The position numbers and the translations under genes were made by a program. Positions 1 to 6,536 of a stretch of 11,606 nt of DNA are shown here, one piece after another. How positions within the stretch are numbered: the stretch's first letter is position 1; each line of letters starts with the position of its first letter. The notes below the pieces were generated by a model, which was not told where the DNA came from, ran no database searches, and saw only the letters and a list, made by a program, of their open reading frames with translations. The stretch covers positions 1-11,606 of the forward strand of contig CALBSZ010000280.1 of NCBI GenBank assembly GCA_937967665.1, read 5' to 3'. Source of the DNA: an uncultured Planctomycetaceae bacterium (lineage in GTDB: Bacteria > Planctomycetota > Planctomycetia > Pirellulales > Pirellulaceae).

Positions 1-3000
1 TTCCGGTCTACGAAGTGGGTGATTTCGATGGGCAACACTATTTTTCCATGGGCTTCGTCGAAGGAACCAGCCTTGCCGCAGAGCTCGCCGATGGCCCGTT
101 GCCCGCTGCAAAGTCCGCGGAAATCATTCGGCAGGTTGCTCAGGCGGTGCACTTTGCGCACGGTCAAGGCGTAATTCACCGCGATTTGAAGCCGAGCAAC
201 ATCTTGCTGGACGCATCCGGCAAGCCTCGCGTTACCGACTTTGGCTTAGCGAAACGGATAAATCGCGATGCAACGCTTACGACAACCGGGCAGATTCTTG
301 GAACGCCTAGTTACATGCCACCAGAACAGGCGATCGGAGCGACAGATCGCGTGCGTGAACAGGCGGATGTGTACTCTCTCGGCGCCGTTTTGTATGCACT
401 ACTTACGGGGCGTCCGCCTTTCCAAGCGGACAACGCGATGGAAACCATGCGCCAAGTGGTAACACGGGAGCCCGTTGCTCCGCGTCAACTCAATCCCGCT
501 ATTCCTCGAGACCTGGAGACGATCTGCCTCAAGTGCTTGCAGAAGACTCGTCGCGCGAGATACGAAACGGCTCAGGAGCTTGCGGATGATCTTCAGCGTT
601 TCCTAAAGAATCGGCCCGTCAAGGCTCGGCGTATCGGACCGACGACGAGGGCCTGGCGGTGGTGTCGCCGCAACCCGGCGATTGCCTCCCTGTTAGCAGT
701 TTCGATGACCTCGATCGTGGTCGGCGTCGCCTTTTCGACCTATTACGCGCTTGAAGCGAAGAGTCGAGCTGAAGAAGCCGAAGTGAACGCGAAGATTGCG
801 TTAGAACAGTCAGAAAGGGCGGATCTTAACGCCCAAAAAGCGGAGATTCGGGCGGAGCATGGGTTGCTGGTGGCGGGGGATGGCCAGATGCTGGCTGGGA
901 ATATCTCCAAAGCCCGGGGGATGTACCAACAGGCTTGGGATCTAGCCAAGAGCCTTGGGCGATCCGAGCTGCCGGCTACGACAGGTCTGCTCGCAACCTA
1001 TAACGCTGCGACGCCGCCGATATTGGGGAACGAGGTAGGAGAAACGGAGCATGGCATCCCCGCCTTTCGAGGTCATACCGAATGGATCACGGGAGCAGAC
1101 GTTGCCAGGGACGCGCAGCAAGCAGTCTCGAGTTCTTTAGACGGTACGGTTCGTTTTTGGGACCTCTTCACTGGTAGAAACACAGGAATACACAGAGCCC
1201 ACAACGGCCCTGTCCAGTGCGTGAGTTTCTTGCCCGATGGGCGGCGCGTGATATCCGGCGGTAACGACGGAAATCTAATCGTTTGGGATATTGAACTTGA
1301 TAAAGCCGTCCAAACACTCGTCGGGCATACCGGCCCCGTGATGTGCGTGGCGGTATCGCCTGATGGAAATCGAGTCGCATCTGGAGCACGCCCCGTCGAT
1401 GGCGGGAACATCGGCGTTGAATTGAACATCTGGGATCTCGAAAAGGGTGAACTCGTGCGATCCATTCCTACTCCCCAAGGCCAGCGCATCATGACGCTGT
1501 CCATCAGCCCGGATGGCGAGTCCGTCGTGCACGGAGGGTGGGTTTGGCCGCTACATCTAAATGAAATCGAAACGGGACGTCTTCTGCAAACGTTTAAAGG
1601 TCATGGCAATCCCGTAACGGGGGCAGCATTTTCGTCGAACGGACGCTTCTTGGTGACATGCGCTAGAGACAAGACGGCCCGCGTTTGGGAAGTCGAAACG
1701 GGGAAGAGCGTGCGGGTGTTGGATGGGTTTCCCAATGCGGTCAGCGCGATCGCCATTTCCAATGACGCTCAACACATCGCCACCGGATCCAACGATGGCC
1801 TGTTGCACTACTGGCGACTGTCGGACGGGAAACAAATAAACTCGTTGAATGCACATGCTTCCACGGTACGGACGGTTCGCTTTGTTGGCGATTCATCGGT
1901 CGTCCTATCCGCGGGCGAAGATAAGGCCATCAGGTTATTTGAGTTGGATCCAGACAAGGAAACTCGAACCTACGCAGGAAACCGAGGCGCTGTGGAAGAG
2001 GTTTCTATCTCGCTGGACGGGCTGCTGTTTATCTCCGGTGGATACGACCGGCGATTGCACCTTGGCGATGCGGAAACAGGGTTGCCAATACGAACTTGGG
2101 AGGCGCATTCGCAGACGATTACCGACGTGCAGATTGCGGCGGATGGCAAACGGGCATTTTCGACGTCGAATCGAGGCGGCAAACTCAAGGTTTGGAACTT
2201 GGCAACGGGCGCGCTTGAGTCGGAATTCCGGGAAACGGCTCCGCATCGTTGCGCACTGGTTCCGGCTGGCAAGTATGCAATTTCAGGCAGCGTAGAACCC
2301 CACAACCGTATCAAGCTATGGGATCTCGAGTCGTCGCGCGAACTGCGAACAATCGGCGTCCATGATGGCTGGATTTCATGCGTTTTCACCGACTTTGACG
2401 GAAGGTTTGTCTTTTCGACGTCGGGCGACTCAACGGTTCGCAAGTGGAACACGTCAACGGGGGCCGAGGTGGATCGTAGGACGCTGGTCGGCAACGTCTT
2501 CATAACTGGAGCTGTCGCGCGCGAACACCCTCGACTCCTACTGGGAACGGGGGACGGCGCCCTAATTCTCTGGAACCATGCGGAAGCAGATGCTGACTTG
2601 CAGACAAGACGAGCGCACGGCAGCGCGGTGGACGCCGTAACGATTGGCCGTTCAGACGAAATCGGGATCTCCGGCGGACGTGACAACCTCATAAAAATCT
2701 GGGACATCGAAACGTTTTCTGAGATTCGGGTCCTGAAAGCACATTCTCATCGCGTAACCGGCCTGGAACTTGATGGAGAAGGTCGCCGCCTTGCGTCCGG
2801 GAGCTTTGATGGAACCGTGCGCATATGGGATTTGGATCGCCCCACCAAGTTCGCCAAGTTGCGGAGAAACGCGCTAGCCGCTTTGATGAGCTTAGGACGA
2901 AACGAGCGAGACGGAGACGCGTGGAATTCTCTCGGCGCATGGCATGCGTTCCGAGGATTTCATCGCGGCGCGATCGCGTGCTTTCAAAGAGCACGACAAT

Positions 3001-3167
3001 TTGACGCCGCTGTTTCACCGTTAGTTCTGGCTCGGTGCTATTGGCAAATTGCAGATTACGAAAAAGCCGAGCAAGAGTTCGAGCAGGCAATAGAACGTAA
3101 CGAGGCGCCCAAGTACTACCTGCAGATGTGTCTCGACGCAATTCGGCGTTCGAAAGCGAGTCCCTGA
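1..3167 (+). CDS. Transmembrane Ser/Thr protein kinase with WD40 and TPR repeats, 5' truncated
   Basis: The reading frame is open from base 3, so the true start is upstream; the GTG at 15 is only an internal codon. The visible part begins at the end of the kinase N-lobe, so the glycine loop and the ATP-binding lysine are not in view. Counting from codon 15: catalytic loop HRDLKPSN at 55-62, DFG at 75-77, activation segment GTPSYMPPE at 96-104 (PPE replaces APE), and the conserved Asp in ADVYSLG near 118. The kinase domain ends near 200. A basic stretch precedes one membrane helix at about 221-245, then a short charged coiled-coil-like region to about 285. About 14 WD40 units follow (352-939), and a C-terminal TPR-like region with two repeats (about 965-1030). 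By family, the kinase is cytoplasmic and phosphorylates Ser/Thr, while the WD40 part probably lies across the membrane and senses or binds a partner. Substrate and ligand are unknown. This is a common planctomycete architecture. Confidence 0.95.
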   Translation, partial: PVYEVGDFDGQHYFSMGFVEGTSLAAELADGPLPAAKSAEIIRQVAQAVHFAHGQGVIHRDLKPSNILLDASGKPRVTDFGLAKRINRDATLTTTGQILGTPSYMPPEQAIGATDRVREQADVYSLGAVLYALLTGRPPFQADNAMETMRQVVTREPVAPRQLNPAIPRDLETICLKCLQKTRRARYETAQELADDLQRFLKNRPVKARRIGPTTRAWRWCRRNPAIASLLAVSMTSIVVGVAFSTYYALEAKSRAEEAEVNAKIALEQSERADLNAQKAEIRAEHGLLVAGDGQMLAGNISKARGMYQQAWDLAKSLGRSELPATTGLLATYNAATPPILGNEVGETEHGIPAFRGHTEWITGADVARDAQQAVSSSLDGTVRFWDLFTGRNTGIHRAHNGPVQCVSFLPDGRRVISGGNDGNLIVWDIELDKAVQTLVGHTGPVMCVAVSPDGNRVASGARPVDGGNIGVELNIWDLEKGELVRSIPTPQGQRIMTLSISPDGESVVHGGWVWPLHLNEIETGRLLQTFKGHGNPVTGAAFSSNGRFLVTCARDKTARVWEVETGKSVRVLDGFPNAVSAIAISNDAQHIATGSNDGLLHYWRLSDGKQINSLNAHASTVRTVRFVGDSSVVLSAGEDKAIRLFELDPDKETRTYAGNRGAVEEVSISLDGLLFISGGYDRRLHLGDAETGLPIRTWEAHSQTITDVQIAADGKRAFSTSNRGGKLKVWNLATGALESEFRETAPHRCALVPAGKYAISGSVEPHNRIKLWDLESSRELRTIGVHDGWISCVFTDFDGRFVFSTSGDSTVRKWNTSTGAEVDRRTLVGNVFITGAVAREHPRLLLGTGDGALILWNHAEADADLQTRRAHGSAVDAVTIGRSDEIGISGGRDNLIKIWDIETFSEIRVLKAHSHRVTGLELDGEGRRLASGSFDGTVRIWDLDRPTKFAKLRRNALAALMSLGRNERDGDAWNSLGAWHAFRGFHRGAIACFQRARQFDAAVSPLVLARCYWQIADYEKAEQEFEQAIERNEAPKYYLQMCLDAIRRSKASP
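1068..2831 (+). repeat. Array of about 14 WD40 repeats inside the kinase gene
   Basis: Roughly 42-residue units recur through the extracytoplasmic half of the kinase. Good units show the GH or AH start, a D in the DG(T/N) turn and a closing WD, WN or WE; examples end in FWD (381-383), VWD (423-425), IWD (472-474), VWE (557-559), VWN (726-728), LWD (768-770), IWD (895-897) and IWD (937-939). Units near 485-517, 655-685 and 824-854 are degenerate. My count by eye is 14, which would fit two seven-bladed propellers side by side. The units are diverged at the protein level and show no obvious long DNA-level repeat, so the array is old rather than freshly expanded. Confidence 0.85.
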
Positions 3168-3290
3168 GAACGGTTCTTGTCTTTGCCCTTGGCAGCCGAT
3201 TCCAAGGAGTGCGGCGGTGCATTTCCGATCGACGGCCGGCGCCTCGTCCGCGGCAACTCGCTCAGGATTTGGGTCGGTACAGCTCCAAAT

Positions 3291-3318
3291 CAGCGATAAC
3301 TCGGGGTTTTCGCTGTTT
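3291..3318 (+). terminator. Weak candidate terminator hairpin after the kinase gene
   Basis: CAGCGA (3291-3296) pairs with TCGCTG (3310-3315). After one T/T mismatch, AAC (3298-3300) pairs with GTT (3306-3308), leaving a 5-base loop. The arm is followed by TTTA only, so the T-tract is poor. It lies about 120 bases after the kinase stop codon, with no gene between. It could end kinase transcription or be chance. Confidence 0.25.
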
Positions 3319-3383
3319 ATGGCAACCGCCGGGAAATCTCTGAAAGGATTCTCGTGTTCATGCACTTGAGGATCGTAGCCGGT

Positions 3384-3412
3384 CGCTCTCGGCTTTGATT
3401 TCGCCGAAAGCG
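3384..3412 (+). other. Stem-loop in the leader of the lipoprotein gene
   Basis: The arms CGCTCTCGGC (3384-3393) and GCCGAAAGCG (3403-3412) pair over 10 positions with one C/A mismatch around a 9-base loop. No T-run follows, so it is not a standard intrinsic terminator. It ends about 50 bases before the lipoprotein start and could be a leader structure, a protein or RNA binding site, or chance. Confidence 0.3.
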
Positions 3413-3450
3413 TCTTAATGACATGCGGCCATTCCTGACACGTCATTTTT

Positions 3451-3454
3451 GGAG
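3451..3454 (+). promoter_or_regulatory. Ribosome binding site that sets the lipoprotein start
   Basis: GGAG stands 6 bases before the ATG at 3461. This favours that start over the in-frame TTG at 3449, which would place the GGAG inside the coding region and add four residues before the signal peptide. Confidence 0.6.
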
Positions 3455-3460
3455 TCAACG

Positions 3461-4387
3461 ATGCGAATTATCTATACCTTTTCTGTGGTGGTCGCTTGCC
3501 TAATGCAAATTGGGTGTGGGTCTTCATCAAAAACGCAGGCGCCGATCGTCACCAAGCACGAATCTCCCCAAGCTTCCTACGATGCGTTCTCGAAAGCCGG
3601 CCAGGACGGTGACTGGAAGTCGCTGGCCGCCGCTCTCACTCCTGAATCACAAGAAGCGATGGCCGCGATGCTCCTCCTGCCCGCGGGGATGGCGGCGGCG
3701 TTCAATGAGTCGGCAGGCGAGGAGCTGGAACAAATCCTTGAACGTCATGAGCTGAGCGGCGATGCCCTCGAAGGCGGTGCAAGCAACCTGCCCGTGAAGG
3801 ATAAACCCGCCTTTATTGCCGATGTCGCTGAGTGGTTGATGCGGCAGGGTGGCGATTCTTCCGATCTTGGGATTCCGCTGGGCGACCTTGCCGATGTCGA
3901 GATTGAGGGGGATTCCGCGACTGCCAGCATCGATGGTGAACCGATTTCCTTTCGTCGCATGGATGGCGGCTGGCTTGTGCAATTGGAAACGCCTGCGTCC
4001 AAGCTCGACGACGTGCCGCTGTCGGCAGACCCGCTGCAGGGAAGAATCGGAGGCGAACTGTGGACTTTGAAGTCTATCGAGAAGGGACCGTTCGGCGGTT
4101 TTAAGTTGCTTGCGGACGAGCGAGATGAGTCTTCACGATTTTCGTCAGGTCCGCACATTCTTCTAGGTGAAGCCTGGGAGGCACTCAAACCTGGTCCGGG
4201 CAGGCTTGGCGGCAGGCGCACCATCACCTTCTTCGTTCCTCCGGGCTCGAATACGATTTGTATGAATGGCAAGTACGAGGTCACGGAGTCCAATGACAGT
4301 TGGGTTTTGCTGCTGTACGCCAGCGAAGGCGATGACACATTTGTGAACGGCAAAGTGGTCATTCCAAAGACGTTACTTGCAGAATGA
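3461..4387 (+). CDS. Predicted lipoprotein of unknown function
   Basis: 308 residues from the ATG at 3461, chosen for its GGAG site and because it puts a short signal peptide at the exact N-terminus. Residues 1-18 are a basic start plus a hydrophobic core, followed by QIGC with the candidate lipidated cysteine at 19; the -3 residue is Gln rather than the usual Leu, so the lipobox is not perfect. A Ser-rich linker follows. Residues 34-180 read SPQASYDAF then helices and short strands ending in GGWLVQL, a pattern like DUF4878/NTF2-type lipoproteins. Residues 195-308 form a second beta-rich domain (GELWTLKSIEKG, ITFFVPPG, DTFVNGKVVI), perhaps a small binding domain. It is likely anchored in a membrane facing the periplasm. 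Its stop overlaps the next start by four bases (ATGA at 4384), so it appears to be the first gene of the operon. Function is not recognised. Confidence 0.85.
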   Translation: MRIIYTFSVVVACLMQIGCGSSSKTQAPIVTKHESPQASYDAFSKAGQDGDWKSLAAALTPESQEAMAAMLLLPAGMAAAFNESAGEELEQILERHELSGDALEGGASNLPVKDKPAFIADVAEWLMRQGGDSSDLGIPLGDLADVEIEGDSATASIDGEPISFRRMDGGWLVQLETPASKLDDVPLSADPLQGRIGGELWTLKSIEKGPFGGFKLLADERDESSRFSSGPHILLGEAWEALKPGPGRLGGRRTITFFVPPGSNTICMNGKYEVTESNDSWVLLLYASEGDDTFVNGKVVIPKTLLAE

Positions 4388-4974
4388 GCAGTTCGAGCGG
4401 AAACCTGGACGAAGCCTTAAGAGGTTGCATGACCGACAATCGAAAGTCCATCGAGGAGCACGACGCCGCAGTCAGGCGCCACAAGAACCTGCCAAATTCC
4501 GACCATGACGACATTCATCGCAGTCGAATCGCTCGACTGATGGGGGCGGGCATCGGCGTAGTGCTGGGGATCGTGTCGGCCACAATGTTCGTCAAGGGGC
4601 AGTCGCATTCAGTCCAGCAAGTGCTGCCATACTACGTTGTGTTGGTTCTCTGGGATGTGCTTTTCGGGGTCATCCTGGGGGACTGGATGGCTCACCGTAA
4701 GACAACGGTCAACGTCCGAGAGAAGTGGGTCCTGGAGTATCTTGGGCCAGGGCAGAGACCTAAACGTGTCCGCAAGTATTATGTCGATACCGACAAGGGT
4801 GTGGCCCATGTTTCTTGGCTGCAGTACTGCTGGTTTGAGCCAGGACACTCATACCGGGTTAACGCTCTAACGACACCAACCGGAATCAGGATTCGCTCTT
4901 GGTTTCTGTTCGTTCTTGCGATGTTCTGGATCTCGCTGCCGATTGGCTTCGCAGTACTGCTTCATGGATCGTAG
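4384..4974 (+). CDS. Three-helix membrane protein of unknown function
   Basis: 196 residues. The start ATG at 4384 shares ATGA with the lipoprotein stop, and no clear Shine-Dalgarno is visible, which fits translational coupling; an in-frame ATG at 4429 is a weaker alternative. The N-terminal 50 residues are hydrophilic and charged. Predicted membrane helices are at about 52-70, 80-100 and 171-193. Between helices 2 and 3 lies a soluble stretch of about 70 residues rich in basic and aromatic residues (KWVLEYLGPGQRPKRV, YYVDTDKGVAHVSWLQYCWF). Its strand-like spacing could be a small beta domain, but I cannot match it to a named family. No enzyme motif is visible. Position and coupling suggest it works with the lipoprotein and the following TPR protein. 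Confidence 0.8.
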   Translation: MSSSSGNLDEALRGCMTDNRKSIEEHDAAVRRHKNLPNSDHDDIHRSRIARLMGAGIGVVLGIVSATMFVKGQSHSVQQVLPYYVVLVLWDVLFGVILGDWMAHRKTTVNVREKWVLEYLGPGQRPKRVRKYYVDTDKGVAHVSWLQYCWFEPGHSYRVNALTTPTGIRIRSWFLFVLAMFWISLPIGFAVLLHGS

Positions 4975-5023
4975 CTGACAATCATAATGAACACCTTCCC
5001 TCAACGATTGGCTGTGTAAATAG

Positions 5024-6073
5024 ATGTCCGGACCGGCAAAGACAATCCGAAAGCTTCTGGGCCTTTGGCCGCGAACCGCTCACGAGTTTTATGAGCGACA
5101 CGAGGAATATGCGCGCGAAGGTCAGCACGAGGCTGCGATTGATGAATTGAATGAGGCGCTCAGGCTATCAGCGATGCGAGGCGGCGGCGAACCGATCGAT
5201 AGCGAGGGTTTTCAATACCTGGTGGCCCGCTCCGAGGAATACACCTACGTGGGGCTGCACGAGAAGGCGCTGGCAGACCTGGAAGAAGCTGACCGCAAAT
5301 ATGGTGATGACTTTGGTTCACTGGACGAGCAGCGGGCATGCTGTCTCGTAGAGCTGGAAGAATATCAAAACGCGTTGACGTTGATCGAGAAGTGCGCCCG
5401 AGAATACAACTTGGACGCTGATCTCAAACTGGCTCGCGCGAGATGCCTGGCTGGTTTAGCACGCGGCGACGAGGCCCATGCTGCATTTGATGGAGCTGTT
5501 GCGGAGGCCGAGGATGAGTGCGGAGAGGCCGACCCGCGGGCTTACTTCTATCGCGGAAAATCCTTGCTCGAGGCGGGAGAAGCCGAACCGGCAGCAAATG
5601 ACTTGACCCGCTCACTTGACGGATGGGGCGATGATATTGGCGACGAAGGACCGGCGACGCGAGCCCAAATGATCGAGGCCTGCCGCTTGAAGGCCGAGGC
5701 TCATCGCGTGTTAAACAATACGGCAGCAGCGAACGCGGCGATTAAAAAGGCAGAACAGTGGGAGGCCGATGCTCGTGACATTCGACCGAAATTGATTGAA
5801 CAGATCCAGAAGGACATTCGCATCGGTGCCGGCGTCGAAATCGCGGGACCGATGATTGGAGTGTCCATCATTCTCTGGTTCCTTGGGCCCGTGGCGTATC
5901 GATTTCTTGGTGACGTTGTCGCGCTTCCGCCACTCCCCGGTTGGTGGCAGGCTGTACCCGCCTCGTTGCTGGTGATATCCGTCTTGTCGTTGATTGCCTT
6001 GGTCATCGCCGGCCGAAACAACGCACGTCCCCGAGGCGACGGATTCCAGCAACGAGTGCATGATTACAGGTGA
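5024..6073 (+). CDS. TPR-repeat protein with C-terminal membrane anchor
   Basis: 349 residues from the ATG at 5024, 49 bases after the previous gene; no clear Shine-Dalgarno is visible. Residues 20-250 are helical repeats of tetratricopeptide type: good units at about 20-51 (EYAREGQHEAAIDELNEAL), 64-93 (YLVARSEEYTYVGLHEKAL), 100-130, 133-165, 172-203 and 217-248. Small residues fall at the packing positions and ALxxLxxA-type turns recur. The C-terminus holds two membrane helices, about 271-290 and 309-329, then a short basic tail. TPR domains are protein-docking scaffolds, so this product is probably a membrane-tethered adaptor with the repeats in the cytoplasm, though orientation is inferred. 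Its stop overlaps the GTG of the next small gene by four bases (6070-6073), supporting one operon. The partner is unknown. Confidence 0.9.
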   Translation: MSGPAKTIRKLLGLWPRTAHEFYERHEEYAREGQHEAAIDELNEALRLSAMRGGGEPIDSEGFQYLVARSEEYTYVGLHEKALADLEEADRKYGDDFGSLDEQRACCLVELEEYQNALTLIEKCAREYNLDADLKLARARCLAGLARGDEAHAAFDGAVAEAEDECGEADPRAYFYRGKSLLEAGEAEPAANDLTRSLDGWGDDIGDEGPATRAQMIEACRLKAEAHRVLNNTAAANAAIKKAEQWEADARDIRPKLIEQIQKDIRIGAGVEIAGPMIGVSIILWFLGPVAYRFLGDVVALPPLPGWWQAVPASLLVISVLSLIALVIAGRNNARPRGDGFQQRVHDYR

Positions 6074-6303
6074 TTCGCTTCATGATCAACGAGAGTTTCA
6101 TTGCTGGGTTTATTGCTGGCGTCGTCGCCACGGTTCTCACCTCTTTCGTTTTCGGACTGGGCTTCGCCGTGATCAGACCGTGGATTCATAACCCCGTCAA
6201 CTTTTCTGAAAGGATTTGCTCTCTCGTGCACTTCATGAAAAGACGACCCCAAATACACGGCATTTGCGTGCACACCACAAGCAAAGGAGAAGTGCCGACA
6301 TGA
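6070..6303 (+). CDS. Small single-helix membrane protein, hypothetical
   Basis: 77 residues from the GTG at 6070, which shares GTGA with the TPR gene stop; an ATG at 6082 would give a 73-residue form and cannot be excluded. The only clear feature is a hydrophobic stretch at about residues 9-35 (FIAGFIAGVVATVLTSFVFG) with GxxxA-type spacing, then a short polar tail with two Cys and two His (residues 50-68). The ORF exactly fills the space between its neighbours and overlaps both by four bases (GTGA before, ATGA after at 6300). This is the best argument that it is real, since the sequence itself resembles no family I know. It may be a small membrane partner of one of the neighbours. Confidence 0.6.
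   Translation: MIRFMINESFIAGFIAGVVATVLTSFVFGLGFAVIRPWIHNPVNFSERICSLVHFMKRRPQIHGICVHTTSKGEVPT
6284..6289 (+). promoter_or_regulatory. Strong Shine-Dalgarno for the amphi-Trp gene
   Basis: AAGGAG lies inside the 3' end of the preceding small gene, 10 bases before the ATG at 6300. It decides the start of the amphi-Trp gene against the longer in-frame ATG at 6216, which would add 28 arginine- and histidine-rich residues not typical of the family. Confidence 0.7.
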
Positions 6304-6524
6304 GTACAAAACGCGATCGCGATATTGAAAAAGGCTACACGACAGCCGAGTTCATTTCGAAGCTGCGGCGACTAGCCGACACGCTGGAAACAGGTGAGAA
6401 ATTCGAGATTCAGATTGCTGGCGAACGAATCTACGTGCCAGTGCGCGCCGAGTACAACATCGAGCACGAACGGAACGGCGACTCCGAGGAGATCGAGTTT
6501 CAGATCAAGTGGACACACGAGTAG
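6300..6524 (+). CDS. Amphi-Trp domain protein
   Basis: 74 residues from the ATG at 6300, chosen for the AAGGAG upstream and the ATGA overlap with the previous stop. It matches the short amphi-Trp family (TIGR04354-type) along its whole length: an N-terminal charged segment, a helix (TAEFISKLRRLADTLETG), the core strand pair FEIQIAGERIYVPVRAEY at 35-52, and the closing acidic strand EEIEFQIKW with the terminal Trp at 71. The family is found in bacteria and haloarchaea, alone or fused to other domains, and has no firmly known function; an amphipathic sheet for protein contact is the usual idea. No signal or membrane segment is present, so it is cytoplasmic. It ends in TAG 12 bases before, and in the same frame as, the TTG start of the next gene. 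Confidence 0.85.
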   Translation: MSTKRDRDIEKGYTTAEFISKLRRLADTLETGEKFEIQIAGERIYVPVRAEYNIEHERNGDSEEIEFQIKWTHE

Positions 6525-6526
6525 GA
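6523..6526 (+). promoter_or_regulatory. Ribosome binding site supporting a TTG start
   Basis: AGGA overlaps the amphi-Trp stop codon and lies 10 bases before the TTG at 6537. The TTG is the only initiator-type codon in frame between the upstream TAG (6522) and the start of the conserved domain, apart from a GTG at codon 37. Confidence 0.45.
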
Positions 6527-6536
6527 CGGTTGCACG

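Larger units (their letters stand above)
3168..3460. other. Intergenic gap between the kinase and the operon
   Basis: About 290 bases without a convincing gene. Short open frames cross it on both strands, but they are shadows that run out of the kinase gene and have no recognisable domain. The gap holds two imperfect stem-loops (3291-3315 and 3384-3412) and the ribosome binding site of the next gene. It is the most likely place for the promoter of the downstream gene set, but I see no clear -35/-10 pair. Confidence 0.6.

Noticed and set aside
1849..2295. Second sense-strand frame of 148 codons within the kinase gene
   Set aside because: Arg-rich, domain-free, and fully inside the WD40 frame.
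1970..2707. Antisense open frame of 245 codons within the WD40 region
   Set aside because: The product is Ser/Arg/Pro-rich and of low complexity, typical of the opposite strand of coding DNA. The sense strand clearly encodes WD40 units.
3395..3421. Possible promoter TTGATT with TAATGA downstream
   Set aside because: The spacing is only 15 bases and the -10 box matches the consensus poorly; it also overlaps the stem-loop at 3384-3412.
3021..3458. Antisense frame covering the intergenic gap
   Set aside because: It starts in the gap and runs into the kinase 3' end with no domain or good start context. It does not justify calling a gene in the gap.
3745..4362. Antisense open frame of 205 codons within the lipoprotein gene
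   Set aside because: The sense frame has a signal peptide, a ribosome site and coupling to the next gene. The antisense product is Ser/Pro-rich without a motif.
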